Shown: piece after piece, positions 1 through 6,584 of the stretch
How positions within the stretch are numbered: position 1 is the stretch's first letter
Layout: each line of letters opens with the position of its first letter
Origin: an uncultured Oscillospiraceae bacterium
GTDB lineage: Bacteria > Bacillota > Clostridia > Oscillospirales > Oscillospiraceae
NCBI GenBank assembly: GCA_934615645.1
Contig: CAKTTR010000067.1
Location: 1 to 9,421 of the forward strand
Length of the DNA: 9,421 nt
Direction: 5' to 3'
The notes under the pieces: generated by a model
What the model was told of the DNA's origin: nothing
Databases searched by the model: none
What the model saw: only the letters and a program-made list of their open reading frames with translations
Made by a program: the position numbers and the translations under genes

Positions 1-122
1 GTATGCCCATCGCGGAGGAGGCCTACCAGGTGCTCTATGAGGACAAACCGGCGAGCGAGGCCCTGTTTGACCTGATGCACCGGCAGAAAAACAACGAAGT
101 CGAAGACGCAGGCTGGGAGTAG
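1..122 (+). CDS. gpsA: Glycerol-3-phosphate dehydrogenase [NAD(P)+], C-terminal end (partial)
   Basis: Only the last 39 codons (from base 3, stop TAG at 120-122) are in the window. The visible peptide begins MPIAEEAYQVLYEDK and continues with an ALFDLMHR segment. This matches the conserved C-terminal helix of GpsA, where a P-I-(A/T)-E-x-(A/V)-Y-x-(I/V)-L-(Y/F) stretch is followed by a conserved LM-R. The known reaction is reduction of dihydroxyacetone phosphate to sn-glycerol 3-phosphate, the backbone precursor of phospholipids, in the cytoplasm. The tail after LMHR is short and charged, as is usual. A weak 5-bp GC hairpin follows the stop at about 125-137, with an AT-rich stretch after it that may help termination. 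The call rests on a short segment, so it is likely rather than certain. Confidence 0.72.
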   Translation, partial: MPIAEEAYQVLYEDKPASEALFDLMHRQKNNEVEDAGWE

Positions 123-568
123 CCTACGCCGCGGGCGTGATAAGATTTTAGATTTATAAACCTATGGGCTCTGCAAAGCCCAGAAAGCAAGAAAGCAGCC
201 GGTGCCGCCTAATGCGCGGTACCGGCTGCTAGATTGTCAAAAAAGCCTCGCAGAGTTTGCGCCGCGTACGGCGCAAATGGGGTCTAATCATTTTCTCCGG
301 CGGCGTGTACGTCGGAGAAAATACTTTACGCCCTGCAAGTGTGGAATTTCTGCGCTGAAGGCGCAGAAATTATGCGCGCAGCAGGGTGCAAGCCCTTTCA
401 AACGTGAGCCCAGCGAAGCGGGTCGCGTTTGAGAGCGTGTCAAAAACACTTTTTTGACACGCTCAACAGCCGGTGCCACCTGATGTATGGTACCGGCTGC
501 TTTCTTGCACGCCTGTGGGCGTGGTTCTGGATGTGCTGTGCTTGCGGCGACTTTCCTGGAAGCGGAGA
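123..568. other. Convergent intergenic region between gpsA and the flavin reductase gene
   Basis: This 446-base gap lies between two genes that point at each other. Apart from the hairpin-rich element at 187-508 it holds a small hairpin at 165-176 (TGGGCT / AGCCCA type) and another at 508-523 (CACGCC / GGCGTG). Open frames across it exist on both strands but lack ribosome sites and simply read through the palindromes, so no protein gene is called. No U-rich terminator of standard form is visible for either gene. The stacked hairpins may serve that role. Confidence 0.6.
187..508. repeat. MITE-like palindromic element with 20-bp terminal inverted repeats
   Basis: The left end (187-206, GCAAGAAAGCAGCCGGTGCC) and right end (489-508, GGTACCGGCTGCTTTCTTGC) are inverted copies with one mismatch. 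Each end is also its own hairpin: 195-229 (GCAGCCGGT / ACCGGCTGC) and 467-499. Between them lie four more strong hairpins: 256-277 (TTTGCGCCG / CGGCGCAAA), 290-322 (ATTTTCTCCG arms extended with a G.U pair), 345-371 (AATTTCTGCGC / GCGCAGAAATT) and 433-464 (GAGCGTGTCAAAAA arm). An imperfect one lies at 398-432 (TCAAACG / CGTTTGA). No convincing protein frame fits the block. Its ends and size suggest a non-autonomous, MITE-like or palindromic interspersed repeat between two convergent genes. No target-site duplication is evident. It may also help termination from both sides. Confidence 0.6.
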
Positions 569-1105
569 CTATCGTTCGTCCTTGACTGCAATGATCTCGC
601 CGATAAAAACAATATGCGGCTGCCATCCGCCCTTGAAATTTGGATATACCTCTGACCTGGCGGCATATTCTTCTTGTATTTCCGGCGCGAGGTCTTCCTT
701 GGAAAATGGATGCTGGTATAGCTTCTTGCAGAGAAAGGTCAGATTGGCTTCCTGGAATGTCACGCTTTGCCCGAACGCGACGGGCGTCAGGCCAGCGGCG
801 GCGACCTTATCGCCGTTCCGGCCAGAGTGGGACCCGAGGTACCCCAACGCTTGCTTGCAGCGTTCGGGATAAAAGCTGACGGTAAACGTATCGCTGCTTT
901 TTAGAAATTCGCTGGTGTAGCGGGCCGGATGCACATAGACTGTGACGGTCGGCCGACTTTTGCCTGCGTGCCCCCAGAGGTTCCCCAGGCTGCCCCAGCC
1001 GATCGTGCAGGTGTTATAATGCTCCATCGAACCGGCAGTCACAAGCGCCCACTGCTGCGCGAATAACTTGAAAACTTTATCGTCTTTTTCTTTGAAATTT
1101 TCCAT
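569..1105 (-). CDS. Flavin reductase-like (FMN-binding split-barrel) protein
   Basis: A protein of about 178 residues that fits the flavin reductase-like family (FMN-binding split barrel), whose members bind FMN and serve as flavin reductases, flavoredoxins or related cytoplasmic redox proteins. Numbering is from the alternative GTG start. Family traits are the VTAG strand at 25-28, the NTCTIGWGS segment at 34-42, the HSGRNGDK loop at 96-103 that usually contacts the flavin phosphate, and a C-terminal HIVFIGEI strand. The start is uncertain. ATG at 1105 is preceded by GGTGATC, a 7-base match to the extended anti-Shine-Dalgarno sequence. An in-frame GTG at 1114 has AGGAAGG seven bases upstream and would add three residues. 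The gene follows the DUF6440 gene closely and is probably cotranscribed with it. The substrate or partner is not visible; a generic redox role is the safest call. Confidence 0.85.
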   Translation of the reverse strand: MENFKEKDDKVFKLFAQQWALVTAGSMEHYNTCTIGWGSLGNLWGHAGKSRPTVTVYVHPARYTSEFLKSSDTFTVSFYPERCKQALGYLGSHSGRNGDKVAAAGLTPVAFGQSVTFQEANLTFLCKKLYQHPFSKEDLAPEIQEEYAARSEVYPNFKGGWQPHIVFIGEIIAVKDER

Positions 1106-1117
1106 ATGGATCACCGT

Positions 1118-1300
1118 TTAGCCTTCCTGCTTTGTAATGACGGGTTTTCCGTCTTGATCCAGCAAGGGGGTCATACCGCCGGAATATCCGCACATGTGGT
1201 ATAAATAATTGACGCCTGTTTCCGTGTCTACCCAGATTTCAGTCTGCTCTGTCATGCCACCTTGGGAATAGACTTTTTTAAATCTTTTTTCCTTCGCCAT
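1118..1300 (-). CDS. DUF6440 family small protein
   Basis: A 60-residue protein starting MAKEKRFKKVYSQGG. The start is set by a GGAGG eight bases upstream of the ATG at 1300. The body (IWVDTETGVNYLYH, then GYSGGMTPLLDQDGKP) matches my recollection of the DUF6440 family: short proteins built on an 'I-VDxETGVNYL' strand and a 'GGxTPLLDxxGKP' tail. The function of the family is unknown, and no catalytic motif, signal peptide or membrane segment is seen. It is the first gene of a two-gene minus-strand operon. Its last codons (AAG CAG GAA GGC region) also provide the AGGAAGG that could serve as ribosome site for the flavin reductase gene, suggesting translational coupling. Confidence 0.8.
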   Translation of the reverse strand: MAKEKRFKKVYSQGGMTEQTEIWVDTETGVNYLYHMCGYSGGMTPLLDQDGKPVITKQEG

Positions 1301-1343
1301 TTGGTTTTCCTCCGTGAGAATCCGCGCTGTTTTCGTTACATTT

Positions 1344-1373
1344 ATTATACCATGAAAATCGCGGCATTGTATA
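1344..1373 (-). promoter_or_regulatory. Sigma-A promoter for the DUF6440-flavin reductase operon
   Basis: On the minus strand there is a perfect TATAAT (1349-1344) preceded by TGG, an extended -10, and an 18-base spacer to a TATACA -35 (1373-1368). Transcription would start near 1337, giving a leader of roughly 36 bases before the ATG at 1300. The leader contains the GGAGG ribosome site. Confidence 0.7.
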
Positions 1374-1584
1374 GCGCTTTTGCGGGGTACAAGGCTGTGT
1401 TTTTTCCTTTTTTCGCGCAAAGCAAGCCGGGGCGCCGGGTCTGCGCCGCTTTGATTCGGCACGCTTTTGCCGCCGTTTTTGTGCAGCGGGGGAGAATTGT
1501 GTTGGAATTTTCACAAGCCACCGGGGAAAAACAGGCTGCACCTGTGTGAATGTGTGCAAATCGTACGAAACTGACAGGATAATA
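1374..1584. other. Intergenic stretch between divergent promoters
   Basis: This is the middle of a 395-base divergent gap. I see no gene, tRNA or terminator in it. It contains T-rich tracts near 1400 and an 8-base palindrome TCGTACGA at 1560-1567. A plus-strand frame from an ATG at 1351 has no ribosome site and is not called. Confidence 0.5.
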
Positions 1585-1613
1585 TTGAAATTCATTACTG
1601 TTTGTGGTAAACT
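1585..1613 (+). promoter_or_regulatory. Sigma-A promoter of the lipid biosynthesis operon
   Basis: A TTGAAA -35 (1585-1590), a 17-base spacer and a TAAACT -10 (1608-1613) with an upstream TGG extension. The -10 matches consensus at four of six positions, so a moderate or activated promoter is likely. The predicted start near 1620 gives a leader of about 75 bases before the ATG at 1696. Confidence 0.6.
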
Positions 1614-1626
1614 TACCTATAAGTTT
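1609..1626. promoter_or_regulatory. Palindromic operator overlapping the -10 box
   Basis: A perfect inverted repeat, AAACTTA-CCTA-TAAGTTT, with 7-base arms and a 4-base centre. It covers the last five bases of the -10 box and the expected transcription start. A second, shorter palindrome (GGTAA / TTACC, 1606-1617) overlaps it. The size and position fit a dimeric repressor of the TetR or FapR kind, which often govern lipid genes. No regulator gene is in the window, so its identity is unknown. Confidence 0.5.
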
Positions 1627-1695
1627 GTTGATTTTATGTTTTTTGCGAACAAAGATCGCTCTGCTGTAAGCGGGCGGTGAGATAGGAGAGAGAAA

Positions 1696-2580
1696 ATGGC
1701 AAAATACAAACGCAGAGACGGCACCCTCGTGCCGGAGACGGACCCGATGCATCTGATCACGCCCCATATGGTCCCCAATCGATGCGATAACGAGGCGGTG
1801 CTGACAGAGCTTTTTGATATGACGGCAGTCGAGGCGTATCTTGCGAAGAAAAATGCCGACGGGCCGGAGTTTAAATATACCTTTTTCCATGTCATCTGCG
1901 CCGCCATCGCCAAGGTGCTGGTGCTGCGCCCGCGGATGAATCGGTTCTACGCGGGCCGCCGGCTCTATGACCGGAACGATATCCTCTTTGCCTTTGTGGT
2001 GAAGAAAAAGTTTGAGGACAATGGCGCAGAAGCGCTGGCTATCATCAAGGTTGATAAGGACGGCGAGGTCTCCCCGGTGGAGCAGATCCACGGCAAGGTC
2101 AAGGACATTGTCTACAGCGTCCGGAAGGAGAACAAGACCGAAGGGACAACGGAGAAAATGGGCATCCTGACAAAGCTGCCCCGGGGCTTGCTTCGCTTCG
2201 TGATGAGCTTCTTGAATTGGCTGGATTACCACGGCAAATACCCTGCAGCCCTGATGAAGGACGACCCGTATTTTGCCAGCGTCTTTGTCTCGAACCTGGG
2301 CAGCATTAAAATGCACGCCAATTATCATCATCTGGTCAACTGGGGCACCAACTCTATATTTGTCGTTATCGGCGAGAAAAAGCTGACACCCTTCTTCGAA
2401 CCAGATGGCTCCGTCCAGATGCGCGATGCGCTGGAGCTGGGCCTGACCATTGATGAGCGCATTGCGGACGGTGTCTATTTTGCCAAGAGTATCCACCTGC
2501 TGCGGCGACTTCTGTCCCAGCCGGAGCTGCTGGATGAACCCATCCAGACCCCGGTGGATTACGAATCAGAACTTGTATGA
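1696..2580 (+). CDS. CAT/E2-fold acyltransferase-like protein without lipoyl domain
   Basis: 294 residues; start ATG with AGGAG seven bases upstream. The fold resembles the catalytic domain of 2-oxoacid dehydrogenase E2 and chloramphenicol acetyltransferase: a FFHVICAAIAKVL helix at 63-75, RPRMNRFYAG at 78-87, FVSNLGS at 197-203, a GTNSIFVVIGEK strand at 217-228, and the C-terminal motif position at 253-259. There the usual D-H-R-x-x-D-G reads DERIADG, so the catalytic histidine is replaced by Glu254. There is no lipoyl or subunit-binding domain, and no E1 or E3 gene nearby, so a true dehydrogenase complex is excluded. As first gene of an operon with acyl synthetase, oxoamine synthase, SDR, ACP and PAP2 genes, it may acylate or bind a lipid intermediate, perhaps as an amide-forming enzyme with altered chemistry, or serve as a non-catalytic partner. 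Automatic annotation probably reads '2-oxo acid dehydrogenase subunit E2'. Confidence 0.75.
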   Translation: MAKYKRRDGTLVPETDPMHLITPHMVPNRCDNEAVLTELFDMTAVEAYLAKKNADGPEFKYTFFHVICAAIAKVLVLRPRMNRFYAGRRLYDRNDILFAFVVKKKFEDNGAEALAIIKVDKDGEVSPVEQIHGKVKDIVYSVRKENKTEGTTEKMGILTKLPRGLLRFVMSFLNWLDYHGKYPAALMKDDPYFASVFVSNLGSIKMHANYHHLVNWGTNSIFVVIGEKKLTPFFEPDGSVQMRDALELGLTIDERIADGVYFAKSIHLLRRLLSQPELLDEPIQTPVDYESELV

Positions 2581-2586
2581 TACAGC

Positions 2587-2604
2587 GCGGTGTGTACACA
2601 TCGC
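2587..2604. repeat. Intercistronic palindrome
   Basis: The perfect 10-base palindrome TGTGTACACA (2591-2600) is extended by GCGG on the left and TCGC on the right, with one G.U pair. It lies between the stop of the acyltransferase-like gene and the ribosome site of the synthetase gene. It could be an RNA-processing or protein-binding site, or chance. Confidence 0.35.
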
Positions 2605-2622
2605 TTGATTAAGGAGGAGAAT

Positions 2623-4341
2623 ATGATGGAAGTGAAAGCCCCGTGGCTTGCCAATTACGGTGATATTCCCGCGCATCTTGCGTATTTTGAAGGCACCATG
2701 TTTGAATTGGTGGAGGCGGTCGCCCAGAAGTACCCGAAGTATATTGCCTTTGATTTCATGGGCCGGTCCACGACATATGCCGAATTTGTCTCGCAGGTGC
2801 ATGCGTGCGCCAAGGCGCTGAAATATATTGGAATCCGGCCCGGCGACAAGGTCACCATCTGTATGCCCAACTGCCCGCAGACGGTTGTGATGTTCTACGC
2901 GGTCAACCTGGTGGGGGCCATTTCCAATATGGTCCACCCGCTCTCCGGCGAAAATGAGATCGCGTTCTATCTGCGGGAGTCCCAGTCCGTGGTGGCCATC
3001 ACGCTGGACCAATTCTATGGCAAGTTTGCTGCCATCCGCGACAAGGTCGAGCTCAGCCATCTGATCATCGCCAAGATTGGCGATGCTCTCAGCCCCGCCA
3101 TGAAGGTGGGCTTTGCCCTGACCCAGGGGCGGAAGATTCCGAAGATCCCGGCAGACGCGCCGGTACTCTACTGGGGCGACTTCCTGCGTCAGGGGAAAAA
3201 ATTCCGCAGCACTTACCGGGCCAAACAGCAGAAGACGGATCCGGCAGTCATTCTCTACTCCGGCGGGACGACGGGCACGACGAAGGGCATTTTGCTCAGC
3301 AACCTGAATTTCAACGCCCTGGCGGCCCAGATCATCGCGACAAACCCGATGTTCCGGCCGGGGGATAAAATGCTGGCGGTCATGCCGATGTTCCACGGCT
3401 TCGGCCTGGGCGTGACGATCCACTCTATGCTCGGCAACGGTGGCCGCTGCCTGCTTGTGCCGCGCTTTACCCCGGAGAGCTACGCCAAGCTTATGGTGAA
3501 GGAGCGCTGCAACTTTGTCGCCGGTGTGCCGACGCTGTTCGAAGCGCTGCTGCGGCTGGATTGCATGAACGGGGCCGACCTGAGCTGCCTCAAGGGCGTG
3601 TTCTCCGGCGGCGATTCCCTCTCTATTGAGCTCAAGAAACGGTTCGACAAATTTCTCTTTGACCATCATGCTACGATACAAGTACGCGAGGGTTACGGCA
3701 CGACGGAGTGCGTCACTGCCAGCTGCCTGACGCCGCTGCATATGGCCCGGGAGGGCAGCATCGGCTTCCCGTTCCCGGATACATATTATAAGATCGTAAA
3801 GCCCGGCACCCAGGAGGAGGTCCCCTATGGGGAGGAGGGCGAGATCTGCCTGGCTGGTCCGACGGTCATGCTGGGTTATGTCAACAACCCGGAGGAGACG
3901 GCCCAGACGCTGCAGCAGCATGACGACGGCCTGACCTGGGTCCACACCGGCGACCTGGGCATGATGGATGCCGACGGCTTTGTCTACTTCCGCCAGCGCA
4001 TCAAGCGGATGATCATCACCAGCGGCTACAATGTCTACCCCTCTCAGCTGGAAAATATTCTCGATGCCAATGAGATGGTCCATATGAGCTGCGTCATCGG
4101 CGTGCCGGATCCGCTGAAAATGCAGCGGGTCAAGGCGTTTGTCGTCCTGAAGCCCGGTATTGTTGCCAGCGAAGAGCGGCGGGCGGCGCTGATGGATTAC
4201 TGCCGGAAGAATATGGCAAAATACGCCCTGCCGAAGGAGATCGAATTCCGGACGGAGCTGCCCAAGACCCTGGTCGGCAAGGTCGCCTACCGGGAGCTGG
4301 AGGAGGAAGAGGCCAGAAAGCGGGAACAGGAGGCAAAGTGA
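2623..4341 (+). CDS. Long-chain acyl-CoA / acyl-ACP synthetase (AMP-binding)
   Basis: 572 residues from the ATG at 2623. AGGAGG lies five bases before it; a second ATG at 2626 is also possible. It is a class I adenylate-forming enzyme: P-loop ILYSGGTTGTTKG at 210-222 (TTKG where TPKG is usual), GYGTTE at 357-362, HTGD at 441-444, the hinge region with RIKRMIITSGYNVYP, and the C-terminal catalytic lysine in PKTLVGKVAY (Lys553). The family activates a carboxylic acid with ATP to an acyl-adenylate and passes it to a thiol. The YNVYP and PRD-like layout is that of fatty acyl ligases. With a dedicated ACP four genes downstream, acyl-ACP formation is as likely as acyl-CoA. No membrane segment is evident. 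It ends in TGATG, overlapping the next start by one base, so the two are translationally coupled. Chain length cannot be read from the sequence. Confidence 0.9.
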   Translation: MMEVKAPWLANYGDIPAHLAYFEGTMFELVEAVAQKYPKYIAFDFMGRSTTYAEFVSQVHACAKALKYIGIRPGDKVTICMPNCPQTVVMFYAVNLVGAISNMVHPLSGENEIAFYLRESQSVVAITLDQFYGKFAAIRDKVELSHLIIAKIGDALSPAMKVGFALTQGRKIPKIPADAPVLYWGDFLRQGKKFRSTYRAKQQKTDPAVILYSGGTTGTTKGILLSNLNFNALAAQIIATNPMFRPGDKMLAVMPMFHGFGLGVTIHSMLGNGGRCLLVPRFTPESYAKLMVKERCNFVAGVPTLFEALLRLDCMNGADLSCLKGVFSGGDSLSIELKKRFDKFLFDHHATIQVREGYGTTECVTASCLTPLHMAREGSIGFPFPDTYYKIVKPGTQEEVPYGEEGEICLAGPTVMLGYVNNPEETAQTLQQHDDGLTWVHTGDLGMMDADGFVYFRQRIKRMIITSGYNVYPSQLENILDANEMVHMSCVIGVPDPLKMQRVKAFVVLKPGIVASEERRAALMDYCRKNMAKYALPKEIEFRTELPKTLVGKVAYRELEEEEARKREQEAK

Positions 4342-5513
4342 TGGATCTGTTTGCCAAATGTTACGAGACCTTTATCCAGGATGAGATCCGCGATATGGGG
4401 CTCTACCCGTATTTCCATGCCCTGGAATCTCGTCAGGACGTCACCGTGACCATGGAAGGCGCACGACGCATCATGCTGGGCTCCAATAACTATCTGGGTC
4501 TGACGGTGGAGCCCGCCGTCATCGAGGCGGGGATCGCGGCGCTGCGCCAGTACGGTACCGGCTGCTCCGGCTCCCGGTTTTTAAACGGGACGCTGCAGCT
4601 GCATCTGGAGCTGGAGGCGGAGCTGGCCGATTTCCTGCATCAGGACGCGGCAATGACCTTCTCGACGGGCTTTCAGTCCAACCTGGGCGCCATCAGCGCC
4701 ATTGCCGGGCACGGCGACTATATCCTCTGCGACAAAGAGAATCACGCCAGCATTTACGACGGCTGCAAGCTGTCCTTCGCCCGGATGTATACGTTTAAGC
4801 ATAACGATATGCAGGACCTGGAGCGTCTGCTGGCGGCCTACAGCCCCAAGGGTGGCATCCTGATCGTGACAGACGGCGTCTTCTCCATGACCGGCGAGAT
4901 CGCCAACCTGCCGGAGATCGTCCGCCTGGCACGGCAGTACGGCGCCAGAGTCATGGTGGACGATGCCCACGGCTTAGGTGTCCTCGGTGAGGGCGGCCGG
5001 GGGACTCCCAGCCATTTTGGCCTGGAAAAAGAGGTTGACCTGTATATGGGCACGTTCTCCAAATCCCTGGCGAGCCTGGGCGGCTATGTTGCGGGGTCCG
5101 CGCGGATCATCGACTATATGCGCCACGCGTCCCGGCCGTTTATCTTCTCGGCGTCCATCCCGCCTGCCTGTGCGGCGTCCGCCCTGGCGGCGCTGCGGCA
5201 TCTGAAGGCGCATCCGGAGCTGGTGCAGCGGCTGCGGGACCTTTCTGAGTATGCTAGAGCTGGAATGCATCGCCGCCAGATCCCGATGATCGAGGCGGAG
5301 ACACCGATCATCCCCATCTATACCTACGAGCCGGTCAATACGCTCCGAAAAGCAAAAGAAATCTACGAGGCAGGGGTTTATGTCAACCCGGTCCTGCCGC
5401 CTGCCTGCAACCCCGGCGAATGCCTGCTGCGTACCAGCTATATGGCCAGCCTGACCGAAGCGCTCATTGACGAGGCGCTGGACCAGATCGCCGGCGTTTT
5501 GAAGGAGGCGTGA
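4341..5513 (+). CDS. Alpha-oxoamine synthase, serine palmitoyltransferase-like
   Basis: 390 residues, PLP-dependent fold type I. Start ATG at 4341 with GGAGG seven bases upstream; a GTG just before it is less likely. Hallmarks: SNNYLGL (48-54), GTGCSGSRFLNGT (72-84), the ring-stacking His in DKENHAS (His135), VDDAHGLGVLGEGGRGT (Asp207 and His210), and the PLP lysine in GTFSKSLASLGGY (Lys241), followed by FIFSASIPP. The family condenses an acyl thioester with an amino acid, releasing CO2. The TFSKSLASLGG form and the NGTLQLHLELE stretch resemble bacterial serine palmitoyltransferases more than 2-amino-3-ketobutyrate ligase (GTLGKALG type) or BioF, and no biotin or threonine genes are near. Position between an acyl synthetase and an SDR supports a long-chain 3-ketosphinganine-like or aminoketone product. 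The substrate amino acid (Ser, Gly, Ala, Cys-derived) is not determined. Confidence 0.88.
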   Translation: MDLFAKCYETFIQDEIRDMGLYPYFHALESRQDVTVTMEGARRIMLGSNNYLGLTVEPAVIEAGIAALRQYGTGCSGSRFLNGTLQLHLELEAELADFLHQDAAMTFSTGFQSNLGAISAIAGHGDYILCDKENHASIYDGCKLSFARMYTFKHNDMQDLERLLAAYSPKGGILIVTDGVFSMTGEIANLPEIVRLARQYGARVMVDDAHGLGVLGEGGRGTPSHFGLEKEVDLYMGTFSKSLASLGGYVAGSARIIDYMRHASRPFIFSASIPPACAASALAALRHLKAHPELVQRLRDLSEYARAGMHRRQIPMIEAETPIIPIYTYEPVNTLRKAKEIYEAGVYVNPVLPPACNPGECLLRTSYMASLTEALIDEALDQIAGVLKEA

Positions 5514-5517
5514 GGGC

Positions 5518-6309
5518 ATGGGAAAGATCGTGATTGTGACCGGCGGCACCTCCGGCATCGGCCTGCACACGGCGGCCTACCTGCAAAGCCAGGGCTGTAC
5601 CGTCTATACTGTCAGCCGCCGCCCGTGTGACGACGCCCGGTTCCATCATATCTGCGCGGATGTGACCCAGGAGGCCGATGTGGCCCGGGCGGTCAAAACC
5701 GTCCTGGACGAGGCTGGACGCATTGACATTCTGGTCAACAACGCCGGATTCGGCATCTCCGGCGCGGTGGAATTTACGGACCTTGCCACAGCCCGGCGGC
5801 AGTTGGATGTCAATTTCTGGGGCATGGCTGCCATGACCCACGCTGTGCTGCCAGTGATGCGGCAGCAGGGGAGTGGGCGGATCGTGAATCTCAGCTCCGT
5901 CGCCGCCCCGGCGGCGATCCCGTTCCAGACGTATTACTCCGTCTCGAAAGCGGCCATCAATGATTTCACGTTGGCGACGGCCAATGAGGTGCGCCCCTTT
6001 GGAATCACCGTCTGCGCCGTTATGCCCGGAGATATCTGCACTGGCTTTACCGATGCCCGGCAAAAAATTCCGGTGGGCGATGAAATTTATGGCGGCCGCA
6101 TCAGCCGTTCCGTTGCCGGGATGGAGAAGGATGAGCGCACCGGCATGGCGCCGGAGGCGGCCGGGCAGTTTGTCGGCAAGGTCGCGTTGCGCACGTCCCA
6201 TAAGCCACTGTATACCATCGGCTTTGTCTATCGCTGCTGCGTGCTGCTGCTTAAACTGCTCCCGGCGAGAATTTCCAATTGGCTTGTTGGAAAACTCTAT
6301 GCAAAATAA
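5518..6309 (+). CDS. Short-chain dehydrogenase/reductase, candidate 3-keto-lipid reductase
   Basis: 263 residues; ATG at 5518 with AAGGAGG nine bases upstream, four bases after the stop of the oxoamine synthase. Classical SDR motifs: TGGTSGIG (8-15), SRRP after the second strand (33-36), where arginines suggest NADPH, NNAG (74-77), catalytic Ser127 in NLSSVAA, and Tyr140/Lys144 in YSVSK. The C-terminus (about 230-258) is hydrophobic and basic (YTIGFVYRCCVLLLKLLP), which may hold it at the membrane, as in many lipid-acting SDRs. From its place after an SPT-like enzyme it probably reduces the 3-keto group to a hydroxyl, like 3-ketosphinganine reductase. SDR substrates cannot be read from sequence, so the exact reaction is inferred. 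Confidence 0.88.
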   Translation: MGKIVIVTGGTSGIGLHTAAYLQSQGCTVYTVSRRPCDDARFHHICADVTQEADVARAVKTVLDEAGRIDILVNNAGFGISGAVEFTDLATARRQLDVNFWGMAAMTHAVLPVMRQQGSGRIVNLSSVAAPAAIPFQTYYSVSKAAINDFTLATANEVRPFGITVCAVMPGDICTGFTDARQKIPVGDEIYGGRISRSVAGMEKDERTGMAPEAAGQFVGKVALRTSHKPLYTIGFVYRCCVLLLKLLPARISNWLVGKLYAK

Positions 6310-6329
6310 GAAAAATGAGGTATAATGCT

Positions 6330-6554
6330 ATGGAAGAAACCATCCGGCAGATTTTTGTCGACGAACTGGGCTGCGAGGTGGCGGCGCTGACGCCGGAATG
6401 CCGCCTGCGGGAGGATCTGGGCGTCTCTTCGCTGGAGATGCTGGGCGTTGTGTTGGCGCTGGAGGATCAATTCTCTATCACCATCGACGAGGCAGACCTG
6501 CCTGGCATCGCCACATTTCAGGATGTTGTCGCGTATATCCGCGCCCATACCTGA
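6330..6554 (+). CDS. Dedicated acyl carrier protein
   Basis: 74 residues, acidic, four-helix carrier pattern. Start ATG at 6330 is chosen because GAGGT (6317-6321) lies eight bases upstream and the length then matches typical ACPs. The in-frame ATG at 6315 has no ribosome site. The 4'-phosphopantetheine attachment serine is Ser34 in LGVSSLEML; the aspartate that usually precedes it (DSL) is a serine here. The second half (ALEDQFSITIDEADLPGIATFQDVVAYI) is typical. It lies 20 bases after the SDR gene and shares the operon with a synthetase and an acyl-condensing enzyme. It therefore likely carries the acyl chain for this pathway rather than general fatty acid synthesis. No holo-ACP synthase gene is in view. 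Confidence 0.9.
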   Translation: MEETIRQIFVDELGCEVAALTPECRLREDLGVSSLEMLGVVLALEDQFSITIDEADLPGIATFQDVVAYIRAHT

Positions 6555-6584
6555 CCGCGCAGCCTGGAGATAGGAGGGGCTTTT

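Noticed and set aside
187..508. CRISPR array
   Set aside because: The hairpins differ from one another in sequence and spacing; there are no regular direct repeats or spacers.
1351..1549. Plus-strand small ORF in the divergent intergenic region
   Set aside because: No ribosome site; its start overlaps the minus-strand promoter; no family resemblance.
1345..2496. Long minus-strand open frame opposite the CAT-fold gene
   Set aside because: It is a frame shadow in GC-rich DNA; the plus strand encodes a recognisable protein with a ribosome site. The same applies to the minus frames at 2566-4083, 4974-5570, 5464-6201 and 6633-7436.
1696..2580. Pyruvate or branched-chain dehydrogenase E2 subunit
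   Set aside because: No lipoyl or peripheral-subunit domain, no E1/E3 genes, and the active-site His is absent.
4341..5513. BioF or 2-amino-3-ketobutyrate CoA ligase
   Set aside because: The PLP-lysine context TFSKSLASLGG and the operon partners fit SPT-like enzymes better, and no biotin or threonine degradation genes adjoin. It remains a possible alternative.
6321..6326. TATAAT just before the ACP start as an internal promoter
   Set aside because: No acceptable -35 at 16-18 bases upstream; the stretch is explained as spacer between GAGGT and the ATG at 6330.
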